A stretch of DNA of 64,000 bases from the NCBI GenBank assembly GCA_025175895.1, contig CM045993.1, positions 52,270,621 to 52,334,620 of the forward strand, written 5' to 3'. The translations under genes were made by a program, and so were the position numbers. The stretch is from Wurfbainia villosa (taxonomy: Eukaryota; Streptophyta; Magnoliopsida; Zingiberales; Zingiberaceae). Each line of letters starts with the position of its first letter. Positions within the stretch are counted from its first letter, which is position 1. The notes under the pieces are model-generated. The model worked only from the letters and a program-made list of their open reading frames with translations. It was not told the DNA's origin and ran no database searches. Positions 20,767 through 32,350 of the stretch are shown one piece after another.

Positions 20767-20771
20767 TATGA

Positions 20772-21950
20772 TAGCCAACGAACATGCGCACTTCTGTACG
20801 AGGTTCCAACTTACCAGTATCTGCCTTAGAAGGCACTCAGAATATGTCTCAGACTAGGCTTTCGCCCAGTTCACAATTCTGTGGGAGTAGAAGGCACTGA
20901 TTTAGATGGTACCAAGTTCAGAAAATACACTGTCGTATCTAGAGTATATCCCAGAACGAATCTGGCAACTCAGAATAACTCATCATCGATCTAACCATCT
21001 CCATAAGAGTCCTATTCCTTCGCTCTGCTACACCATTCTGTTAGGGTGTGCTAGGTGCAGACAATTGGAATTAAATCCCAGCCTTTGATAAGTAATTCCT
21101 AAACTCTCCCAAGAGGTACTCACCACCACGATCAAATCATAGTGTCTTGATACTTTTACCTTGACGTCCCTCCACATCAGCTATGAATTCTTTGAACTTG
21201 TCAAAGCATTCAGACTTGCAGCGCATTAAGTAAATGTATCTATATCTTGAATAATCGTCTATAAAGGAGACGAAATATTCAAAACCACCTCTTGCCTAGA
21301 TAGACATAGGACCACACAAATCAGAATGAACCAATTCCAACACATCTTTGGCTCTATACCCCTTGGCCTTAAAAGGCCTCTTGGTCATTCTACCTTCCAA
21401 GCAAGATTCGCAGGTTGGGAAATCTTCCACCACTAATGAACCCAGAGGTCCATCAACTATCAACCTTTGAATTCTGCTTAGGTTAATATGACCTAGCCTT
21501 AGATGCCAAAGATATGTTTGGTTCATCTTCGAAGGTTCTTTTCTCTTTTGGGAATTAGAAGATGAGTTATTCACTTCTATTTGCATCGTGGGAGCTTTTG
21601 GTTTAAGTGTATATAAATTTCCTTTTAATGCATCAGAACAGATAATCTCCCTATTCCTTTTTATAACAACTCTGTCATTAAAGGAAATAGAATATCCATC
21701 CATAAACAATTTAGAAATCGAAATCAAATTCTTTTTAAATAAAGGTACATAAAGGCAATTTTTAAGAACCAAAACTTTATTCCTCTCAAAAGGCAAATAA
21801 ACATCTCCCACTGCAACAATCGCTACTTTCGTAGCATCACCCAAGTAGACGGTAATCTCCCCTTCAGCCAGTCGTCTGGTTTCCTAGAACCCCTACAAAG
21901 TATTACAGACATGATCAGTGGCTCTCGTATCTACACTCCAGTTGCTGGTA
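20772..21950 (-). pseudogene. N2 pol, 5' part: protease and integrase
   Basis: On the - strand from 21950. Protease active-site region near 21925 reads V-D-T-R-A-T-D-H-V: the Gly of D-T-G is Arg (AGA, 21923-21925). Then the GAG-pre-integrase zinc domain (L-W-H-L-R-L-G-H ... C-E-S-C, about 21410-21520) and the integrase core with H-S-D-L-C-G-P near 21310. The core is open only to 21296, then broken by stops and a deletion around 20830-20860 relative to N4. The Q-N-G-V-A-E-R-R-N-R motif is still readable near 21030 next to a TAA. Confidence 0.85.
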
Positions 21951-22787
21951 GATAACACCGCTAAACATGTTTCAATGACTAGACCAAAAGATATACCTTT
22001 GTTCTGCTTCTAGTTGGGACAGTCCTTCTTCTAGTGTCCAGTCTGCTTGCAAGTGAAGCACTTGCCTTTCGGCTTCTTCACTCCTCCCTGAGATCCTCCC
22101 GCCACCTTTTCCCCAGCTTGTTTCTTCTTCTTCTTGCCTTTCGGCTTAGAAGTAGAAACCTTTTGGGCAACCATGGCCTGCACCTGAGCACTCTGACGAA
22201 ATATCCCCTCTATCGCCTGGAGTTCTGTCAGAAGCTCCGCCAATGAATACAACCTTTTATTCATGTTGTAGTTCAGGCGAAACTGCTCAAAACTCCTAGG
22301 TAGAGACTGGAGTATGATATCGACCTGGGTTTCCCCATCGATCTCAGCTCTAAGGACTTCCAGCTCATTCAAATGAGCCATCATCTTGAGAACATGATCC
22401 CTCACGGGTGTTTCCTCAATCATGGTGGTCGTCATAAAGTTCCTCATGGCTTCCTGCCTAGCAGCCCGATTCTGGTGTTCGAAAAGCTCTTTGAGATTGA
22501 GCATCATGTCATAAGCAATGGGCATGGCTTGATGCTGATGTTGTAGTACATTTGACATAGATGCCAAAATGTAACATCGCGCCATCTCATCAGCCTTAAT
22601 CCACTTCTTATAACTCTCCTTCTCCTTTCCCAGAATCATCCACAGACTTAGGAGGACACTCTTCGAAGAGTACATATTTGTACTCCTCAACAGTCAAGAC
22701 AATGTCAAGATTCCTCTTCCAATCAACATAATTGGGTCCAGTAAGTTTATTTTCTTTCAGTATCACAGCAAGCGGGTTGAAAGTCAT
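21951..22787 (-). pseudogene. gag: N2 Gag
   Basis: Start at ATG 22787 (M-T-F-N-P-L, also used by N4). UBN2-type capsid region with N-K-L-T-G-P-N-Y-V-D-W near the start, then L-Q-S-L-P-R-S-F-E-Q-F around 22300, a Lys-rich stretch and a zinc knuckle C-F-T-C-K-Q-T-G-H near 22050, with a TAG straight after the His where N4 has Trp. A frameshift lies between 22608 and 22690. Degenerate structural protein. Confidence 0.85.
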
Positions 22788-23814
22788 TTTGAAAAACCTA
22801 AGAATCACATATATCAAAACATTAGATTTCAAAAAATTATTGATTCCTCAAATAATAAAATTTTAAAATCAACCAACACCTCAAAACACCGAGAATATCG
22901 TATGCCATGATAGTGTGGACGTATACGAATTCTACATTTGTAAGAGGAGGTTTTACCCATTAATTTTACTATCTTGTCAACCAAACTTTTTGACAAATAA
23001 AATTAATAGTTGGTTCCTTTTCGGCCCTACAAATAAAGCAGTGACTCCGATGGAGAGGATACTCCTATTTGCATCAAAGTGTTCACCATTACTTGGTACG
23101 AAGTTAATTATCTCGAGTTATGTGCCTTCTGATGGGGAAGTACACATGCTCCTTAATAATTTTCTATAACCATATTCAACCCTGTGATCCACAAACAAAC
23201 TCATCCGATGGGGAGGAAGGCACTCAAAGCCGATGCGCAAGTTTGTTTGCATCACATGTCAAATCGTAATGGAGGCCGTGGGAATAAAAATATCCCTCTC
23301 CCACTTAGTAATTTAAAATTGAAGAATTTTCCTAGCCTACGACATGCATATCAAGCAATAAATATGAAAAAAAATATTTTCCAACTATTATGGCTTTTGT
23401 TCTCCAATATGCCTCCCGTCGTAACGCCATCTCGTCCGCTCCTCCCTACGCTATGTACAAGCCATCCGGAGATCTGAGTCGAGAAAAACTATTTTAATTT
23501 ACATCCATCGATTCTATACTCTACGAAAGAGTGTACATGAAATCTAGATCAAAAGTAAACTAAAATAAAAAGAGTGGCTAAACAATGTTGTACTTAATTA
23601 CAAAAATTAAATACTAGCCTCGTCAACCCCGAGGATTCAAATAATATACAATTACACACATACAATCACATACACACATATGACCATAATAGTTGGATCC
23701 TATGCTTGCAACCAAAAAGTTAACCTACATACATCCTACTATTATCCGGCACATATAATATATGAAAAGTGCATAAAAGTAACCGAATCCTAAACACACA
23801 AAACCGAAAACTGT
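22788..23814 (-). other. N2 leader between primer site and Gag
   Basis: About 1 kb, AT-rich, no ORF of note. It is closely matched by the N4 leader (31299-32336), which suggests a conserved untranslated leader that may include packaging signals. Confidence 0.75.
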
Positions 23815-23827
23815 GGCTCTGATACCA
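23815..23827 (-). other. N2 primer binding site
   Basis: TGGTATCAGAGCC on the - strand, 2 nt from the LTR edge at 23830. A second copy lies inside the LTR at 23851-23862. Confidence 0.88.
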
Positions 23828-23829
23828 CT

Positions 23830-25471
23830 TGAAGGTTTTGCATAACCGAAGCTCTGATACCACTTAAAGGGAGGAAACTTCGCTTCCCACTTCAACTCGG
23901 TCGCTTGTTCCAGGCAATCCCGTCTATGTCCCCAGATAAAAAAAAATTATCCTTGACAAAGATGGATTACCCAAGCAACCGTTCCATCATCGTGCTATTC
24001 GATTAGAGTAGTCACTTGAACAAACTTGTTGTTCAAGCAACCTACCTCTATCCTTCGAATAACCGCAGAATAGACGATGTACGGATCACCGATTATTGTC
24101 TTTGTATTCGGGGTCCAAGTAAATTAGCCACATAACAAAGTAAACAACCATATACATAATACAAAAGAACACTAATCAAAATAAACAAGATTATACCTCT
24201 TGTTATACCTCTTGATCTTCTATTGTATATCCTTCCTCCTTTTGGACGTTGTGTGGGCGACGATCCTCCAAAAGTCGAAGCCTCCTAGAACACGTTCTTC
24301 CCTTCCTTGCTCGCTCCGAACAAAGGGAAGAATGAAACGAAACTCTTTCCTATCTAGGACCGACCACCAAGTCAAGAGACTTGATGTTGCCGCCAGCCAA
24401 GGAAAAGATGAAGAAGATGGAGTGGGCGCCGACCAAGAGATCCAAGGGAAGAACCCTAACCCTAGTTACCGTCGGCCAAGGATGAAGAAAGGAAGAGGAT
24501 GAGCACCATCCAAGGTAGAGAGGAAGATGGAGTGGGCGCCGGCTACACCTTAGGAAGAGAAAGGAAGCAAACCCTAATCTCCCACCTTGTTGCCGCCCAA
24601 GCCAAAACCCTAACCCTAGCCGCCCAAAGCCAAAGCCTTAATCTCCAACTTCTATATATTTGTCGCCCACCCCTTAAGCCATATTTATAGAGTTTGGCTT
24701 AAGCCTCCTTTTAATCTCCACCATCGGATCTAGGGATTTAATCTCAACCGTCAGACCTAGGGATTTAATCTCAACCGTCGGATCTAGAGATTTAATCTCC
24801 ACCGTCGGATCTAAAGATTCAATCTCCACCGTTGGATCTAGAGATTTAATCTCCACCGTTGGATCTAGAGTTTCATTTTAAATCATCGGATCTAGGCTCC
24901 ATGAGGGTTTTAATAGGCTACAATAGGAACCATGAGGAGGAGTTGGATCTTGGCCACCCAATGGATCAAGCCCACATAAAGTCCGATCCATTAATGATAA
25001 TCCATTCCACTAGAGGATTATCATTGATCTACCTCACCAACCCCCATAAATTAATATGGGCTCCATATATTATTTGTACAAATAAATCTCCATGTTTAAG
25101 ATCTCGAATGTCCGTCAATTAATTAATTTACTAAAAATTAATTAATCAACATCTAACTCCATGAGTAGTACCACTCAACCTTATCATCATGCCGGACCAA
25201 GTCCACCTACAAGGTTTACATGATGAACCTTATGAGCTCCTCAAGGGGACATCATCATCCTAATATATAGGACATAGTTTCCTCCTATAATCAACGACAC
25301 ACCATATAAATAATATCATTTCCCAACTTACCGAGCCTATCGATTTACTCTATAAATCTCGCCCATTGGTAAATCAAAGAAATGAATACTAAGTATATGT
25401 GCCTATTATTATATCAGGATTAAGAGCATGTACAACATAATATCTGAGGTCCGATTCAATTATGTAGTCAG
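23830..25471 (-). repeat. N2 5' LTR, first segment (split by N4)
   Basis: From TGAAGGTTTTGCATAACC to the N4 target site GTCAG. Carries the embedded primer-site copy (23851-23862), a 27-bp array of six units from 24710 and a TATA box at 24682-24689. The remainder is 34261-34589; total 1971 bp. Confidence 0.9.
25467..25471. repeat. Target site duplication of N4 (GTCAG)
   Basis: GTCAG here and at 34256-34260. The other N2 LTR has the uninterrupted site at about 12007-12012. Confidence 0.93.
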
Positions 25472-27353
25472 TGAAGGGTTTTGCTTATCGAGTCCGTGAG
25501 GGGAAACTTCGCTTCCCACTACACCTTGGTTGTTTGTTCATGGCGATCCCATCGATGTCCCCGGATTAAAAAAATTTAATCCTAGAAAAAAGGGATTGCT
25601 CTAACAACCAAGTCATCGTCGTGTTATTCGTTTAGAGAGGTCACTTGAACAAACTCGTTGTTCAAGCGACCAACCTCTATTCTACGAGTAGCCGCGGAAT
25701 AGACGATTTCCGGATCACCGATTTTTGTGTTTATGTTTGGGATCCAAGTATTATTTAGCCAAAAACAGATTTATATCATGCTAATAATTGGAAAAACAAA
25801 TACAAGCAAGTAACAAAAGAGAATAGAGAATAGGTATACCTCTCGATCTTCTAATGTATGACCTTCCTCCTTTCGGACGTCGTGTGGGCGACGATCTACC
25901 AAAAGTTGAAGCTCCTAGATTGCAAATATTCCTTCCTTGCTCTTCCAAAGAAAGAGGAAGAATAGAAACAAAGCTCTATTCCGTCTTTCAACCAACCAAC
26001 AACTTCCAAAGAGGAAGCTTGCCGCCGTCCAAGAAGGAAGAGGAGATTGAGAGTGGCCGGCCAAAAGCATCAAAGGAGGACCCTAAACCTTGGTTCCACC
26101 GGCCAAGGAGAAGGAGAGGACCTGTTTTGGATGCCGGCCAAGGGTTGGAAGGAACTCCAAGGGGGCCGGCAGCTTCGGGAAGAAGAACAACACAAGAAAA
26201 ATATTTCCTTATTAGGTGCCGCCCAAGCCCAAACCCTAGCTCCTATGCCTTGCCGCCTACTTCCAAAACCCTAGCTTCTCTTGAATTAATCTCCACGCCA
26301 ACCCCTTGCCCTCCTTTTATAGAGTTAGGGATAAGCCTCCTTTTAATCTCCACCATTGGTTCTAGGGATTTAATCTCAACCGTCGGATCTAGAGATTTAG
26401 TCTCAACCGTCGGATCTAGAGATTTATTCTCTACCTTTGGATCTAGAGTTTTGTTTCTATCCATTGAATCTAAGCTTCATGAGGTGTTAATAGGCTATAT
26501 TAGGGACCATGAGGAGGAGTTGGATCTTGGCCACCCATGGATCAAGCCAACATAAAGTCCGATCCATTAATGATAATCCAATCCACTAAAGGATTATCAT
26601 TGATCTACCTCACCAACCCCCATAAGTTAATATGGGCTCCATATATTATTTGTACATTTTCTCCCCGTGTTTAAGATCTTGAATGTCTGTTGATTAATTA
26701 ATTTACTGACTCCATGAGTAGTACCACTCATCCTTTTCATCATGTCGGACCAAGTCCACCTGCAGGGTTTACATGATGAACCTTATGAGCTCCTCAAGGG
26801 GACATCATCATCCTAATATATAGGACACGATTTCCTCCTATAATCAACGACACACCATATAAATAATATCATCTCCCAACTTACCGAACCTATCGATTTA
26901 ATCTATAAATCTCGGCCATTGGTAAATCAAAGAGATGAATACTAAGTATATGTGCCCGTTATTATATCGGGATTAAGAGCATGTACAAAATAATATCTGA
27001 GGTCCGATTTGATTATGTAGTCAGCAATAAATTGAATCACCTCTAAGTCGGTCCTGCTCAATACACACTAAGTGCACTAGTGTGATTCTATGGTCAAGAC
27101 AAACCAATACCAAATCACACTACAATCATTCCGATGGTTTGTCCAAAGTCATCTCGGTTGTGAGCCTTTACTTATACTTTTCAAGGAGCCGATAACATGA
27201 TCTCCGTGTGACACCACACACCATGTTATCTACAATGTAAAGTATTAGACAATATGAATAACCATAAAAATATGCAAACAATGATCATGTGATTCTTATT
27301 TCAAAATAAAGATGTTCATACAAAAGATAGACTTTTTAGTATACATCCCTACA
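25472..27353 (-). repeat. N4 3' LTR (left)
   Basis: In + reading from TGAAGGGTTTTGCTTATCG to CATCCCTACA. Unlike N2 and N7 it has no embedded primer-site copy at its edge. TATA box (TATAAAAG on the - strand) at 26314-26321; four-unit 27-bp array at 26342-26448. Confidence 0.92.
26342..26448 (-). repeat. 27-bp tandem repeat array, N4 3' LTR (four units)
   Basis: Same unit as in N2 but four copies instead of six; matched in the N4 5' LTR at about 33221-33327. Confidence 0.82.
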
Positions 27354-27394
27354 ATCTCCCACTTATACTAAAAGACTATGCTATCCTCAAACTG
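27354..27394 (-). other. N4 polypurine tract region
   Basis: On the - strand TTTTAGTATAAGTGGGAGAT abuts the LTR at 27353. Confidence 0.72.
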
Positions 27395-27538
27395 TCATAC
27401 ATCTGATCCCCATTCCCTCCACATGCCTATCAAAAGCTCTTGCCGGAAGGCCTTAGTGAAAGGATCTACCAGGTTATCCTCCGATGCAATCTTGGCCACA
27501 ACAATTTCTCCTCTCTTTACGATTTCTCGTATCAGGTG

Positions 27539-28377
27539 TTACTTGCGCTCTATGTGCTTACTTGCCTTATGGGCTCGTGGTTCCTTCGAGTTTGCAACTG
27601 CACCACTATTATCACAATAAATTATGATAGTTTTGGGCAAACTAGGAATCACATCCAAGTCCATCAGGAAGTTCCTGAGCCACACAGCTTCTTTGGCCGC
27701 CTTGGAGGCTGCCACATACTCAGCTTCCATGGTGGAGTCCGCCATGCATTTCTTCTTGACACTCTTCCATACAATGGCTCCACCTCCCAAAGTAAACACA
27801 AAACCTGAGGTAGACTTACTGTTATCCCTATCAGATTGAAGTCAATCGTAACCCATGTGAGTAATTGGTCCGCCTGTAAACCAAAGATATAATCCCTAGT
27901 CCTTCTCAGGTACTTCAATATATGCTTTACCACAGTCCAATGTCCCTGTTCTGGATTACTCTGATATCTACTGACCATGCCCACGGCAAAGCAGATATCT
28001 GGTCTCGTACATAGCATCAAATACATGAGGCTTCCTACTGCCGAAGCATAAGGAACCACCTTCATCTCCTCTATCTCCTCAGAAGTTCTAGGACACATCT
28101 CCTTACATAAAGGAACTCCATGCCTAAAAGGTAGAAAACCCTTCTTGGAGTTCTGCATGCGAAAATGATCCATAATCGTGTCTATGTATGAAGCTTGGGA
28201 TAAGCACAACATCCTTTTCTTGCGATCCCTTATAACCTTGATCCCAAGGATGTGTCCCACTTCTTCCAAGTCCTTCATATCAAACTGTTTGGACAACCAA
28301 ACCCTTACGTCCGATAACACCTTGATATTATTGCCAATCATCAAAATGTCATCTACGTATAGTACAAGAAATACCAC
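27539..28377 (-). pseudogene. N4 reverse transcriptase C-terminus and RNase H
   Basis: On the - strand. The RT active site V-F-L-V-L-Y-V-D-D-I-L is at the start of this stretch (about 28370), then S-K-Q-F-D-M-K-D-L, I-L-G-I-K-V-I-R-D and S-L-M-Y-L-M-L-C-T-R-P-D-I. RNase H has T-M-E-A-E-Y-V-A-A-S-K (about 27725) and I-Y-C-D-N-S-G-A-V (about 27625). A frameshift near 27799-27860 separates RT from RNase H, and the tail after 27539 is damaged. Confidence 0.88.
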
Positions 28378-28383
28378 TACGTT

Positions 28384-29328
28384 TCAATCACATCTCTTGT
28401 ATACACAAGACTCATCCGGACTTTGAATAAATCCATAAGACTGGATTACCTCATCAAAGCGGATGTTCCAAGATCTCGAAGCTTGCTTCAATCCATAAAT
28501 GGACCGATTAAGCTTACATACAAGATGCTCTTTGCCTTTAGCAATGAATCCCTCTGGTTGCTTTATATAGATGTTTTCCTCAAGACTTCCATTAAGGAAA
28601 GCTATCTTGACATCCATCTGCCACACCTCATAATCCATATGAGATGCTATGCATAAGAGAATCCGGATAGACTTAAGCATGGCTACCGGCGAAAAGGTCT
28701 CCTCATAATCGATACCCTCTTTCTGAGTATACCCCTTCGCAACAAGTCTCGCTTTGAAGGTCTCAACTTTCGCATCTATTACTCTCTTTCTCTTGTAGAT
28801 CCACTTGCATCCAATGGTTTTTACACCATCGGGTGGTTCTACTAGCTCCCAGACCTTATTTGAATCCATAGATTCAATCTCAGCATTCATTGCACTTTGC
28901 AAAGATACTGCATCTTTATCTTGGATTGCCTCATCATATGTATAGGGATCAGGTTCATGTTCGCCAGGGACCAAATCAGAAGATTCTCCCAAGAACATGA
29001 ATCTCTCAGGCTGTCTCACAACCCTCCCACTACGACGAGGTATCTTTTGTGTATCCTCTGCGACACGCGGTGCAGTGACATGTGGTATATCCTTTTGTAC
29101 CGGTGGTACTAAAGAAGTGACTTCTCCTTTTAACTCCTCCAGAATAATTTTACTCTTGGGTTTGTGGCTCATCACGTAGTCTTCCTCTAGAAATCTGGCG
29201 TTCATGCTAACGATCACCCTCTGATCTCTAGGACTATAAAACAAACCACCCTTCGTTCCTCTAGGATAGCCAACGAACATGCATACTTCTGTATGAGGTT
29301 CCAACTTACCAGCATCTGCCTTCAGCAC
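28384..29328 (-). pseudogene. N4 integrase C-terminal region and reverse transcriptase N-terminus
   Basis: A 314-codon open stretch on the - strand. It starts in the integrase C-terminal part (F-V-G-Y-P-R-G-T-K-G-G-L-F-Y), passes a variable linker with R-R-S-G-R-V-V-R-Q-P, and enters RT: E-P-D-P-Y-T-Y-D-E-A, G-C-K-W-I-Y-K-R-K, L-V-A-K-G-Y-T-Q-K-E-G, W-Q-M-D-V-K-I-A-F-L-N-G and I-Y-G-L-K-Q-A-S-R-S-W. A single TGA separates it from the Y-V-D-D part, in the same frame. Confidence 0.88.
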
Positions 29329-29382
29329 ATGTGCTGGACTCCCCCATATCCGAATATATCTTAGACTAAGCTTTCTCCCAGT

Positions 29383-29943
29383 CTACAACTCTATGGGAGT
29401 AGAAGGCACTGATTTAGATGGAACCAAGTTCAGAATGTACACTGCCGTATCTAGAGCATATCCCCAGAACGAATCTGGCAACTCAGAATAACTCATCATC
29501 GATCTAACCATCTCCATAAGAGTCCTATTCCTTCGCTCTGCTACACCGTTCTGTTGGGGTGTGCCAGGTGCAGTCAATTGGGATTGAATCTCAGCCTCTG
29601 ATAAGTAGTTCCTAAACTCTCCCAAGAGGTACTCACCACCACGATCAGATCGTAGTGTCTTGATACTTTTACCTTGACATTTCTCCACATCAGCCTTGAA
29701 TTCTTTGAACTTGTCAAAGAATTCAGACTTGCGGCACATCAGGTAAATGTATCCATATCTTGAGTAATCGTCTATAAAAGAGACGAAATACTCAAAATCA
29801 CCTCTAGCCTGGATACACATAGGACCACACAAATCAGAATGAACCAATTCTAACACATCTTTGGCTCTATACCCCTTGGCCTTAAAAGGCCTCTTGGTCA
29901 TCTTACCCTCCACGCAAGATTCGCAGGTTGGGAGATCCTCCAT
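29383..29943 (-). pseudogene. N4 integrase catalytic core
   Basis: 186 codons on the - strand. Zinc-domain end (C-E-S-C-V-E-G-K), then the rve core with D in H-S-D-L-C-G-P, D in R-S-D-R-G-G-E-Y and E in V-A-E-R-R-N-R-T, the usual D,D,E set. It ends at a TAG at a site where related elements have Trp, and continues in frame after it. Confidence 0.9.
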
Positions 29944-29946
29944 GAC

Positions 29947-30363
29947 TTATGAACCCAAAGGTCCATCAGCTATCAACCTTTGAATTCTGCTTAGGTTAAT
30001 GTGACCAAGCCTAAGATGCCAAAGATATGTTTGGTTCATCTTCGAAGGTTCTTTTCTCTTATTGGAATTAGAAGATGAGTTATTAATTTCAATATGCATA
30101 ATGGGAGCTTTTGGTTCAAGTGTGTACAAATTTCCTATCAATGCACCCGAACAGATAATGTCCCTATTCCTTTTTATAACAACTCTGTCATTAAAAGAAA
30201 TAGAATATCCATCCATAAACAATTTAGAAATCGAAATTAATTTTTTTCTAAATAAAGGTACATAAAGGAAATTCTTAAGAACCAAAAGTTTATTTTTCTC
30301 AAAAGATAAATGAACGTCTCCCACTGCAACAGCCGCCACCTTCGTGGCATCGCCAAAGTACAC
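29947..30363 (-). pseudogene. N4 protease C-terminus and GAG-pre-integrase domain
   Basis: 138 codons: G-D-A-T-K-V, L-Y-V-P-L-F (protease body), then Y-L-W-H-L-R-L-G-H-I-N-L (zinc-binding histidines of the integrase N-terminus). In frame with the integrase; one TAA lies between them. Confidence 0.87.
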
Positions 30364-30405
30364 GGTAATCTCCCCTTCAGCCAGTTGTCTGGTTTCCTAG
30401 AACCC

Positions 30406-31298
30406 CTACAAAGTATTGCAGACATGTTCAGTGGCTCCCGTATCTACACACCAGGTGCCGGTAGATAACACCGCTAAACATGTTTCAATGACTAGACCAA
30501 AAGATATACCTTTATTCTTGCGGTTGGGGCAGTCCTTATTCCAGTGTCCAGTCTGCTTACAAGTGAAGCACTTGCCTTTCGGATTCTTCACTCCTCCCTG
30601 AGTACCTCCCACCACCTTTGCCCCAGTTTGTTTCTTATTCTTCTTGTCTTTCGGCTTAGAAGTAGAAACCTTTTGGGTCACCATGGCATGTGCCTGAGCA
30701 CTCTGACGAAATAGCCCCTCTGCGGCCTGAAGTTCTGTCAGAAGTTCCGCCAACGAATACAACCTTTTGTTCATGTTGTAGTTCAGGTGAAACTGCTCAA
30801 AACTCCTAGGTAGAGACTGGAGTATGATATCGACCTGGGTTTCCCCATCGATCTCAGCTCCAAGGACCTCAAGCTCATTCAAATGAGCCATAATCTTGAG
30901 AACATGAACCCTTACGGGTGTTCCCTCGATCATAGTGGTCATCATCAAGTTTCTCATGGCTTCTTGCCTCGTAGCTCGATTCTGGTGTCCAAAAAGCTCT
31001 TTGAGATTGAGCATCAGTCATAAGCTGTGGGCATGGCTTGATGCTGATGTTGCAATACATTTGACATAGATGTCAAAATGTAACACTGCGCCATCTCATC
31101 GGCCTTTACCCACTTCTTATAACTCTCTCTCTCCTTTTCCCCAGAATATTCTACAGGCTTAGGAGGGAACTCTTCGAGGAGTACATATTTGTATTCCTCA
31201 GCAGTCAAGACAATGTCTAGATTCCTCTTCCAATCAACATAGTTGGGTCCAGTAAGTTTGTTCTCTTTCAGTATCACAACAAGTGGGTTGAAAGTCAT
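30406..31298 (-). pseudogene. gag: N4 Gag and protease active site
   Basis: Gag starts at ATG 31298 (M-T-F-N-P-L), not at the upstream start of the open frame. The capsid region spans about 31280-30700, with N-K-L-T-G-P-N-Y-V-D-W, K-W-V-K-A-D-E-M-A and L-P-R-S-F-E-Q-F. A 1-nt deletion relative to N2 near 31014-31018 shifts the frame. Then follow a Lys-rich linker, the zinc knuckle C-F-T-C-K-Q-T-G-H-W-N-K-D-C near 30540-30570, and the protease motif C-V-D-T-G-A-T-E-H-V near 30440, intact here unlike in N2. Two TAG codons follow within 15 nt near 30400. Confidence 0.88.
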
Positions 31299-32336
31299 TT
31301 TGAAAGAAAACCTAAGAATCACATAAATCAAAACATTATATTTCAAAAAATTATTGATTCCTCAAACCATAAAATTTTAAAATCAACCAACACCTCAAAA
31401 CACCGAGAATATTGTATTCCACGATCGTGTGGACGTATACGAATTCCACATTTGTAAGAGGAGGTTTTACCCATTAATTTTACTATATTGTCAACCTAAC
31501 TTTTTGACAAATAAAATTAATAGTTGGTTCCTCTTCGGCCCTACAAATAAAAGCAGTGACTCCGATGGGGAGGATACTTATATTTGTATCTAAGTGTTCA
31601 CCATTACTCGGTACCAAGGTAATTATCTCGGGTTATGTGCCTTCCAATGGGGAAGTACACACGCTCCTTGATAATTTCTTATAACCATATTTGACCTTGT
31701 GATCCACAAACAAACTCATCCGATGGGGAGGAAGGCACTCAGAGTCAACGCGCAAGTTTGTTTGCATCACTTGTCAAATCGTAATGGAGGTCGTGGGAAT
31801 TTTTTTAAAAAAATTCCCTCTCCCACTTAGTAATTTGAAATTGAGGAATTTTCCTAGCCTACGACATGCATATAAAAAAAAAGCAATAAATATGAAAAAT
31901 AAATTTTTTTCCAACTATTATGGCTTTTGTTTTCAATATGTCTCCTGTCGCATCGCCATCTCGTCCGCTCCTCCTACGCCATGTACGAGCCATCCGGAGA
32001 TTCGAGCCGAGACTAAAACCTATTTTAATTTACATCCATCGATCCTATACTCCACGAGGGAGTGTACATGAAATCTAGATCGAAAGTAAAATAAAATAAA
32101 TAAACAATGTCGATCTAATATAAAAATCAAAACACTACCTCACTAACCTGTGGATTCAACAAAATAAATATTTACACACATACAATCACATACACACATA
32201 TGACCATAATAGTCGGATCTTATGCCGGCAACCAAAGAGTTAACCTACGCATATCCTACTATTATCCGGCACATATAATATATGAAAAGTGCATAAAAAT
32301 TAACCGAATCCTAAACACACAAAAGCAGAAACCTTT
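31299..32336 (-). other. N4 leader between primer site and Gag
   Basis: About 1 kb, AT-rich and non-coding, matching the N2 leader along its length. Confidence 0.75.
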
Positions 32337-32347
32337 GCTCTGATACC
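32337..32347 (-). other. N4 primer binding site
   Basis: GGTATCAGAGC on the - strand, 3 nt from the LTR edge at 32351; the base next to it is mutated (CGGTATCAGAGC rather than TGGTATCAGAGC). Confidence 0.82.
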
Positions 32348-32350
32348 GAT

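Noticed and set aside
25854..26555. 233-codon ORF in the N4 LTR, with a near copy at 32733-33434
   Set aside because: It is conserved only because it lies in both LTRs. It is on the strand opposite to the element, crosses the 27-bp array and has no domain.
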